The notes under the pieces are model-generated. The model saw only the letters and a program-made list of their open reading frames with translations. It searched no databases and was not told the origin of the DNA. A stretch of 64,000 nt of DNA from Streptomyces radiopugnans. GTDB lineage: Bacteria > Actinomycetota > Actinomycetes > Streptomycetales > Streptomycetaceae. Positions 58,408 through 64,000 of this stretch are shown here, in pieces. Every line of letters starts with the position of its first letter. Position 1 is the stretch's first letter. The translations under genes and the position numbers were made by a program. Location of the stretch: the NCBI RefSeq assembly GCF_900110735.1, contig NZ_FOET01000001.1, positions 1,039,666-1,103,665 of the forward strand, written 5' to 3'.

Positions 58408-59367
58408 ATGGACGCCATCATCATCGTGCTGATCATCCTGGTGGTGCTGGTCTTCATCGCACTCATCAAGACGATCCAGGTCATTCCGCAGGCCAGTGCC
58501 GCGATCGTGGAGCGCTTCGGCCGCTACACCCGCACACTGAACGCCGGCCTCAACATCGTCGTCCCGTTCATCGACACCATCCGCAACCGCGTCGACCTCC
58601 GCGAGCAGGTCGTACCCTTCCCGCCCCAGCCGGTGATCACCCAGGACAACCTGGTCGTGAACATCGACACGGTCATCTACTACCAGGTCACCGACGCGCG
58701 GGCCGCGACGTACGAGGTCGCCAGCTACATCCAGGCCATCGAGCAGCTCACCGTCACCACCCTGCGCAACATCATCGGCGGCATGGACCTGGAGCGCACC
58801 CTCACCTCCCGCGAGGAGATCAACGCGGCACTGCGCGGCGTCCTGGACGAGGCCACCGGCAAGTGGGGCATCCGCGTCAACCGCGTCGAACTCAAGGCGA
58901 TCGAGCCGCCGACCTCCATCCAGGACTCGATGGAGAAGCAGATGCGCGCCGACCGCGACAAGCGCGCCGCGATCCTCCAGGCCGAGGGCGTGCGCCAGTC
59001 GCAGATCCTCACCGCCGAGGGCGAGAAGCAGTCCTCCATCCTGCGCGCCGAGGGCGAGGCCAAGGCCGCCGCGCTGCGCGCCGAGGGCGAGGCCCAGGCG
59101 ATCCGCACGGTCTTCGAGTCCATCCACGCCGGGGACCCGGACCAGAAGCTGCTTTCCTACCAGTACCTCCAGATGCTCCCCAAGATCGCCGAAGGCGACG
59201 CCAACAAGCTGTGGATCGTGCCCAGCGAGATCGGGGACGCCCTCAAGGGGCTCGGCGGCGCACTGGGCAACTTCGGCCCCGGAGCCCCCTCCGGCGGCTC
59301 GTCCGGCACCGCCGCCGCGGGCCGCTCCGACCTGACCAAGCGCCGGGAGCAGCCGCCGATCGACTGA
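58408..59367 (+). CDS. SPFH/band 7 protein (slipin/stomatin-like)
   Basis: A 319-residue protein: one membrane helix (3-23), the SPFH domain (about 24-185; VERFGRYTRTLNAGLNIVVP, DLREQVVPFPPQPVITQDNL), then four 11-residue repeats of the type ILxAEGExQxx at 189-232 forming a coiled segment. The C-terminus is Gly/Ser-rich. It probably forms oligomeric rings that organise membrane domains together with NfeD. GGGGGAG precedes the ATG. Confidence 0.93.
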   Translation: MDAIIIVLIILVVLVFIALIKTIQVIPQASAAIVERFGRYTRTLNAGLNIVVPFIDTIRNRVDLREQVVPFPPQPVITQDNLVVNIDTVIYYQVTDARAATYEVASYIQAIEQLTVTTLRNIIGGMDLERTLTSREEINAALRGVLDEATGKWGIRVNRVELKAIEPPTSIQDSMEKQMRADRDKRAAILQAEGVRQSQILTAEGEKQSSILRAEGEAKAAALRAEGEAQAIRTVFESIHAGDPDQKLLSYQYLQMLPKIAEGDANKLWIVPSEIGDALKGLGGALGNFGPGAPSGGSSGTAAAGRSDLTKRREQPPID

Positions 59368-59465
59368 GACACGCCCGCACTCCGCGCCGCACCCGGATAC
59401 ACCGCGACCACGCCCCTCGGGCATGATCGGTGCACCGGACACCGATCGGCTGAGGGGCGTTGCGC

Positions 59466-60233
59466 GTGAACATCTGGGAGGCGCTGGCGGTCTGCGTCGC
59501 AGGCATAGGCGCGGGCACGATCAACACGATCGTCGGCTCGGGGACCCTGATCACCTTCCCCGTGCTGCTAGCGGTCGGGCTCCCGCCCGTCACCGCGAAC
59601 GTCTCCAACACACTGGGCCTGGTGCCCGGCTCCATCAGCGGCGCCATCGGCTACCGCCGGGAACTGCGCGGCCAGCGCGACCGCGTGCTGCGCCTGAGCG
59701 CCGCGGCCCTGGTCGGGGCGGTGACCGGGGCCGCCCTGCTGATCTCGCTGCCCTCCGCGGCGTTCAACACGATCGTCCCGGTCCTCATCGCGCTGGCCCT
59801 GGTGCTCGTCGTCGCCCAGCCGCGCCTGGCCCGCGCGATCCGGCGGCGCCGCGAGCGCAACGGCGGGGCCGCCCACCCCCACGGCGGCCCCGCGCTCCTC
59901 GGCGGCATGACCCTGGCCAGCATGTACGGCGGCTACTTCGGCGCCGCCCAGGGCGTCATCTACCTCGCGCTGATGGGCCTGCTCATCAACGACGACCTCC
60001 AGCGGATCAACGCCGTCAAGAACATCCTCGGCGCGATCGTCAACGGCGCCGCCGCGGTCTTCTTCCTCTTCGTCGCCGACTTCGACTGGATCGCGGTCCT
60101 GCTCATCGCGGTCGGCTCGGCGGTCGGCGGACAGCTCGGCGCCCGGCTGGGACGCAGACTGCCGCCGACCGCCCTGCGCGCGGTCATCGTGGCCGTCGGC
60201 ACGGCCGCGATCATCCAGCTCGTACTGAACTGA
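59466..60233 (+). CDS. TauE/SafE family permease
   Basis: A 255-residue membrane protein with eight predicted helices. Family blocks GIGAGTINTIVGSGTLITFP and NVSNTLGLVPGSISGAIGYR are in the first half, and MYGGYFGAAQGVIYLALMGL plus INAVKNILGAIVNGAAAVFF in the second. The family exports sulfite, sulfoacetate or similar organic anions; the substrate is unknown. GTG at 59466 was chosen after GAGGGGCG; a TTG at 59460 is possible. The SPFH gene ends 98 bases upstream. Confidence 0.9.
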   Translation: MNIWEALAVCVAGIGAGTINTIVGSGTLITFPVLLAVGLPPVTANVSNTLGLVPGSISGAIGYRRELRGQRDRVLRLSAAALVGAVTGAALLISLPSAAFNTIVPVLIALALVLVVAQPRLARAIRRRRERNGGAAHPHGGPALLGGMTLASMYGGYFGAAQGVIYLALMGLLINDDLQRINAVKNILGAIVNGAAAVFFLFVADFDWIAVLLIAVGSAVGGQLGARLGRRLPPTALRAVIVAVGTAAIIQLVLN

Positions 60234-60309
60234 ACGGATCAGGACAGAGCCGGACCGACCGGACCGGCTCACCGCCCGCGGCGCCGCCGCGAGCCCCCCG
60301 CGAGGAACC

Positions 60310-60819
60310 TCAGGCGGAGGTGGGCAGCGCCAGCCACTCCGGCAGCGCCTCACCGTCCCGCAGCCCCAGCGCGAGGACGAGCGCATCCGCCGGCGTCGGC
60401 TCGAACGGCTGCGTCAGCAACCGCATGCCCGCCTGGGCGGGAGTGCGGTCGGCCTTGCGGTGGTTGTCCTCCGCACACGCCGCGACCGTGTTCAGCCAGG
60501 TGTCGCCACCCCCGCGCGAACGCGGCACGACGTGGTCCACCGTGGTCGCCCGGCGCCCGCAGTACGCGCACCGGTGCCTGTCCCGTACGAGCACACCACG
60601 CCGCGACCACGCCGCCCGTTGTCGGAACGGGACCCGTACGTATCTGCGGAGTCTGATCACCTGCGGCACCGGGAGGTCGACCCGCGCCGCCCGTACGCGC
60701 AGCCCGGGGTGCGACTGCTCCACCACGGCCTTGTCCTGCATCACCAGCACCACCGCACGCCGCAGCGAAACCGTCGACAGCGGCTCGAAACCGGCATTGA
60801 GCACCAGCGTCTCGCGCAT
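60310..60819 (-). CDS. HNH endonuclease
   Basis: A 169-residue protein. The N-terminus, ETLVLNAGFEPLSTVSLRRA, is common to a widespread HNH subfamily. The HNH core has Cys84 and Cys87 (RHRCAYCGRRATTVDHVVPR), His96 and WLNTVAACAEDNHRKADRTP. No methyltransferase is nearby, so it need not be a restriction enzyme. GGAGG lies eight bases before the ATG. A possible promoter, TTGTCC with 17 bases to CACAGT, is at 60861-60889 (minus). Confidence 0.93.
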   Translation of the reverse strand: MRETLVLNAGFEPLSTVSLRRAVVLVMQDKAVVEQSHPGLRVRAARVDLPVPQVIRLRRYVRVPFRQRAAWSRRGVLVRDRHRCAYCGRRATTVDHVVPRSRGGGDTWLNTVAACAEDNHRKADRTPAQAGMRLLTQPFEPTPADALVLALGLRDGEALPEWLALPTSA

Positions 60820-61195
60820 CTCACCCACCTCCGGACCCGCCCCCGCGGCGGGGTGGGACCACTGTGCCGCTGCCCGACCGGGTGGACAACGCAATTTCCG
60901 CAGGGTGTACGGGAGATGGCAAAGGAACGGCACGCGGATGACGCGGGTGCCGGTGAACGGGGAGGAGGCGCCCGAGAGCGCGGGCAGCAGGGGCAGCCGA
61001 CGCGGCCGCCCGTCCCCCGACGGGCTCCGGCGGACGGCGGGCGTGAGCGCGCCCCGCCGCCCCCGCCACTGCGGTGCCGACTGCCCGGCAACCACTGTGC
61101 GATTCGGAGACGACGGGGCGCAAAGGCTTTTCCCGCCGGCGGAACGGCCGACGGGACGGCCGCCGGAACGGTCCCGGGACCCCGGGGCGGCCGGT
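60820..61195. other. 376-base interval without a convincing gene
   Basis: The interval holds the candidate HNH promoter (TTGTCC/CACAGT, minus strand) and short GC-rich inverted repeats near 61130-61190. A plus-strand frame from 60914 gives a low-complexity Arg/Gly/Pro protein with no ribosome site and is not accepted as a gene. Confidence 0.5.
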
Positions 61196-61735
61196 TCAGC
61201 CCTCGGCGGGCACCTCGTACTCACCGATGAGCTGTGCGCGGGCCAGTGTGTGGAACCGCAGGTTGAAGCCGACCACGGCGGGCGACGCGTCCGCGTCCAC
61301 GCCCAGCTTCTCGGTGTCCACGGCGTAGACCGTGAAGACGTAGCGGTGCGGGCCGTCCCCGGGCGGCGGCGCGGCCCCGCCGAAGTCACGCGTGCCGTAG
61401 TCGTTGCGGACGTGCACCGCCTCCGCCGGCATCCCCTTCATCTCGCCCGTACCGGCGCCCGCGGGCAGCTCCGTCACGGTCGCCGGGATGTCGAAGACCG
61501 ACCAGTGCCAGAAACCGCTGCCGGTAGGCGCGTCGGGGTCGTAGCAGGTGACGGCGAAGCTCCTGGTCCCCTCGGGGAAGCCCTCCCAGCGGAGGTGAGG
61601 GGAGGTGTTGCCCTCGGCATGGACCTGATCGGGCTTCAGCCGGGCGCCCTCGGAGACGTCGTCGCTCACGACCGTGAACGACGGCACCGGGGGGTGGAAA
61701 TCGTGGGGGAGCGGGCGCCGCTTCTGCTCGGTCAC
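61196..61735 (-). CDS. YbhB/YbcL-type PEBP family protein
   Basis: A 179-residue phosphatidylethanolamine-binding-like protein. The ligand-pocket motifs are present: [60 protein letters not shown] and [16 protein letters not shown]. The role in bacteria is unclear; homologues bind small anionic ligands. There is no signal peptide. It ends close to the HNH promoter region and follows spo0M on the same strand after a hairpin. Confidence 0.93.
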   Translation of the reverse strand: MTEQKRRPLPHDFHPPVPSFTVVSDDVSEGARLKPDQVHAEGNTSPHLRWEGFPEGTRSFAVTCYDPDAPTGSGFWHWSVFDIPATVTELPAGAGTGEMKGMPAEAVHVRNDYGTRDFGGAAPPPGDGPHRYVFTVYAVDTEKLGVDADASPAVVGFNLRFHTLARAQLIGEYEVPAEG

Positions 61736-61809
61736 GTGGGAAAACCTCCTCGGTAGCGCGACAACGCTGCACCGGTCAGCCTAACGATCCCGGCCCTCCG
61801 GACGGCGCA

Positions 61810-61842
61810 GGGCGCGGTCCGGTGCGACACCGGACCGCGCCC
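61810..61842 (-). terminator. Hairpin downstream of spo0M
   Basis: GGGCGCGGTCCGGTG (61810-61824) pairs perfectly with 61828-61842 around a three-base loop, just after the spo0M stop at 61866. Confidence 0.75.
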
Positions 61843-61865
61843 CGGAAGGCGAACGCCCCGAACCC

Positions 61866-62648
61866 TCAGAACCAGTTCCGCCTGCCGCCGACCTCGGCCA
61901 GCCACTGGTTGAGGTAGGCGGCCCAGTCGGTCTGCCGGAAGCCCGCCAGGTCCACGGTGAAGGAGCGGTACGTGTCGCTGCCCTCGCTGAACAGACCGGC
62001 CTTCTTGTCCATCTCCAGCACGACGTCCATCCCGTGCTCGTCCGCGACGAAGCTCAACTCGACCTGGCTCAGGCCCCGGTACTGCTGCGGGGCCAGGAAC
62101 TCGATCTCCTGGTAGAAGGGAAGCTTCTGCCGGGTGCCGCGGATGTGTCCCTGCTCCATGTCCGCGTTCTTGAACCGGAACCCGAGGGCGCCGAAGGCGT
62201 CGAGGATCGCCTGCTGAGCGGGGAGCGGGTGGACGTTCACCGGATCGAGGTCACCGGAGTCCACCGCCTTGGCGATCGCCAGCTCCGTCGTCACCCCGAT
62301 GTTCATCCCGGTCAGGTGGCGGCCCGTGAACATGGTGATCGGGGTCTCCCACGGCACCTCCAGCCCGAAGGGCACCGTGTGCACCGCGCCCGGCTGGAGC
62401 TCGAAGGCGCCGCCGAGCTGCATGCGGTGGAACTCGACGTTCCTGCTGTACTCCTCCCCCCCGTTCTCCACCTCGACACGGGCCTGGAGGCCGACCGACA
62501 GCCCCTGGATCTCCTGGGCGACCGATCCGCCCTGGATCCGCACCTCCCCCTGGACGACGCCGCCCGGAACCACGTTCGGCTCGGTCAGCACCGTCTCCAC
62601 CGACGCGCCGCCGATGCCCACACTCGCGAACAGCTTCTTGAAGCCCAT
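61866..62648 (-). CDS. Spo0M family sporulation-control protein
   Basis: A 260-residue arrestin-like protein. It begins [20 protein letters not shown] and has [40 protein letters not shown] and the C-terminal half [20 protein letters not shown], as in Spo0M. In Bacillus, Spo0M is a negative regulator of sporulation; in actinobacteria its role is not established. There is no membrane segment. Confidence 0.92.
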   Translation of the reverse strand: MGFKKLFASVGIGGASVETVLTEPNVVPGGVVQGEVRIQGGSVAQEIQGLSVGLQARVEVENGGEEYSRNVEFHRMQLGGAFELQPGAVHTVPFGLEVPWETPITMFTGRHLTGMNIGVTTELAIAKAVDSGDLDPVNVHPLPAQQAILDAFGALGFRFKNADMEQGHIRGTRQKLPFYQEIEFLAPQQYRGLSQVELSFVADEHGMDVVLEMDKKAGLFSEGSDTYRSFTVDLAGFRQTDWAAYLNQWLAEVGGRRNWF

Positions 62649-62781
62649 GTTCTTCCTCCCCCAGGCCCTGGCCTGTGTGTCGTGCCGATCCCTTAGAACG
62701 CCCGAAGTCTGCCGGACGGTTCCGCCGGCCAGGGCCGCCGTCCGCAGTCGTTACCCGATGGCTGCACTACGCTCGGCAGGC

Positions 62782-63450
62782 GTGAGCGCCGACCACGACC
62801 GTAAGCCCCTGCCCCGCGACTTCTTCGACCGCCCCGTTCTGGAGGTCGCCCCGGATCTGCTCGGCCGCGTCCTGGTCCGCACGACCGAGGACGGCCCGAT
62901 CGAGGTCCGTCTGACGGAGGTCGAGGCGTACGCGGGCCGCATCGACCCGGGGTCGCACGCCTACCGGGGCCGCACCGAGCGCAACGCCGTGATGTTCGGC
63001 CCTCCCGGCCACGCGTACGTCTACTTCACCTACGGCATGTGGCACTGCCTGAATCTGGTCTGCGACGCGGAGGGCACTGCCAGCGGTGTGCTGCTGCGCG
63101 CCGGCGAGGTGCTGGCCGGCCACGAGCACGCGCGCCGGCGGCGGCCGAAGGCACGCGGCGACAACGAGCTGGCCAAGGGGCCCGCCCGTCTGGCCACCGC
63201 CCTGGGAGTGGACCGCGCCCTCAACGGCACCGATGTCTGCGGCGACGAGGACGCCCCGCTCCGCATCCTCACGGGTGCCCCGGCTCCCTCGGACCGCGTA
63301 CGGAACGGCCCCCGCACGGGAGTGGGCGGCGAGGGAGCACTCCACCCGTGGCGCTACTGGATCACCGGGGACCCCTCGGTCAGCCCGTACCGGGCGCATC
63401 AGCCACGTCGCCGCCGGGCGCGGCTTGACGCTGGGCCGACCGAGGTCTAA
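62782..63450 (+). CDS. 3-methyladenine DNA glycosylase (Mpg/AAG type)
   Basis: A 222-residue base-excision repair enzyme. Motifs are [40 protein letters not shown] with the catalytic Glu, [20 protein letters not shown] with the wedge Tyr, and [20 protein letters not shown]. The C-terminus is Arg-rich. The start is uncertain: GTG at 62782 lies eight bases after TACGCT and may be leaderless; an ATG at 62758 would add eight residues. Confidence 0.92.
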   Translation: MSADHDRKPLPRDFFDRPVLEVAPDLLGRVLVRTTEDGPIEVRLTEVEAYAGRIDPGSHAYRGRTERNAVMFGPPGHAYVYFTYGMWHCLNLVCDAEGTASGVLLRAGEVLAGHEHARRRRPKARGDNELAKGPARLATALGVDRALNGTDVCGDEDAPLRILTGAPAPSDRVRNGPRTGVGGEGALHPWRYWITGDPSVSPYRAHQPRRRRARLDAGPTEV

Positions 63451-63885
63451 CGTAGGCCGAGCCGCTGGAACGGGACGAGGTCCACGGCGACCGTACAGGT
63501 CGCGTGAGAGAGGCCCGGAGCGGACACCACCAGATACGGACTCCCCGATTCGGGGGTCGTTTCCGTTGCGCTCAAACGTACGGAAAACCGATCCGAATGG
63601 CTCGATTATGAGTCGCCGGAGAGATCCGCTAAGGTAGTGAACACACCGAAGGGAAGCGCCCGGAGGGGCCCCGGACAGGGGTGCCGAAGGAAGCGTCCGT
63701 TCCTTGAGAACTCAACAGCGTGCCAAAAGTCAACGCCAGATATGTTGATACCCCGTCGCTCCTCCGGTCCGGAGGAGTCGATGAGGTTCCTTTGAAACAC
63801 ACAGCGAGGACGCTGCGCACCGCGGGAATCATTCCTTCCCGCCGGTGCCGCTCTGCGCGATGTGCCCCGGAGTTCCGGGACAGCA
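63451..63885 (+). promoter_or_regulatory. rRNA operon leader and promoter region
   Basis: No gene. CTCCCCGATTCGGGGG (63541-63556) followed by TCGTTTCCGTT is a likely terminator hairpin for the glycosylase gene. TAAGGT (63630) and TAGTGA (63635) are candidate -10 boxes. Near 63702-63720 is CCTTGAGAACTCAACAGCG, the boxA-like rrn antitermination/processing motif of actinobacteria, with AGATATGTTGATACCCC around 63738. Confidence 0.75.
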
Positions 63886-64000
63886 TTCACGGAGAGTTTG
63901 ATCCTGGCTCAGGACGAACGCTGGCGGCGTGCTTAACACATGCAAGTCGAACGATGAACCACTTCGGTGGGGAAGAGTGGCGAACGGGTGAGTAACACGT
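63886..64000 (+). rRNA. rrs: 16S ribosomal RNA, 5' end (partial)
   Basis: From about 63886 the sequence reads TTCACGGAGAGTTTGATCCT, then CTGGCTCAGGACGAACGCTG and the V1 helix around AACCACTTCGGTGGGG, ending in GAACGGGTGAGTAACACGT. This is the conserved 5' end of actinobacterial 16S rRNA. The gene continues past the window edge. Confidence 0.98.

Noticed and set aside
60914..61230. Plus-strand Arg/Gly/Pro-rich frame between the HNH and PEBP genes
   Set aside because: No ribosome site, no motif, and it overlaps the PEBP stop on the other strand.
63720..63995. Protein-coding frame across the rrn leader and 16S start
   Set aside because: The sequence is the conserved rRNA leader and 16S 5' end; the open frame is incidental.

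Overview
The window is a contiguous piece of a very GC-rich actinobacterial chromosome, almost certainly Streptomyces. The evidence is strong G/C bias in third codon positions, many GTG starts, a chaplin gene, Streptomyces-type small proteins, and a 16S rRNA 5' end with the usual Streptomyces V1 context. No insertion sequence, prophage, CRISPR array, tRNA or integration site was found. The gene content looks like core chromosome rather than an island.

Layout. (1) 1-17690, minus strand: a 13-gene cobalamin operon read cobD, cobQ, cobN, chlI/D-type chelatase, cobO, cobB, cobI, cobM, cbiD, cobL, cbiG-cobJ fusion, 2[4Fe-4S] ferredoxin and cobH (cut by the window edge). A cobalamin riboswitch precedes it, and eight of its junctions are GTGA stop/start overlaps. 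(2) 17869-19510: three tandem hairpins, a small membrane protein gene and a Pit phosphate transporter gene with PHO-box repeats upstream. (3) 19679-26470, plus strand: class II aldolase, alpha/beta hydrolase, an unknown protein, an ABC-F ATPase behind a seven-codon leader peptide, a small HTH protein and an enoyl-CoA hydratase homologue. (4) 26477-29933: an Asp23/AmaP envelope-stress cluster with a divergent Asp23-like neighbour. (5) 30036-32763, minus: SDR, SURF1 and a DEDDh exonuclease with a BRCT-like tail. (6) 32907-38149: fatty-acid hydroxylase, secreted subtilisin, moaA, a zinc-ribbon protein, DUF3099 and GlsB proteins. (7) 38164-42775: a three-hairpin terminator, tyrS and a tldE/tldD pair. 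(8) 42943-46747: small proteins, a likely frameshifted gene, fabG-fabI (type II fatty acid synthesis) and a GntR regulator divergent from an MFS exporter. (9) 46863-53576: MFS exporter with a 38-aa partner, a SixA-type phosphatase, serB and an FHA-FHA-ABC transporter. (10) 53858-60233: a two-component system, a chaplin, an unknown protein, an ABC ATPase, NfeD, an SPFH protein and a TauE-type permease. (11) 60310-64000: HNH nuclease, PEBP-like protein, Spo0M, a 3-methyladenine glycosylase, and the leader and first about 115 bases of a 16S rRNA gene.

How the parts work together. The largest unit builds the corrin ring of vitamin B12. It mixes 'aerobic' methyltransferases and late cobalt insertion with the 'anaerobic' enzymes CbiD and CbiG. 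The other units are housekeeping: phosphate uptake, envelope stress, cytochrome oxidase assembly, molybdopterin, fatty acids, serine, tyrosyl-tRNA, DNA repair, aerial surface proteins and ribosomes. Regulatory features are unusually readable: a B12 riboswitch, a PHO box, a leaderless leader peptide, several promoters placed six bases before a start codon, and long perfect hairpins between convergent genes.
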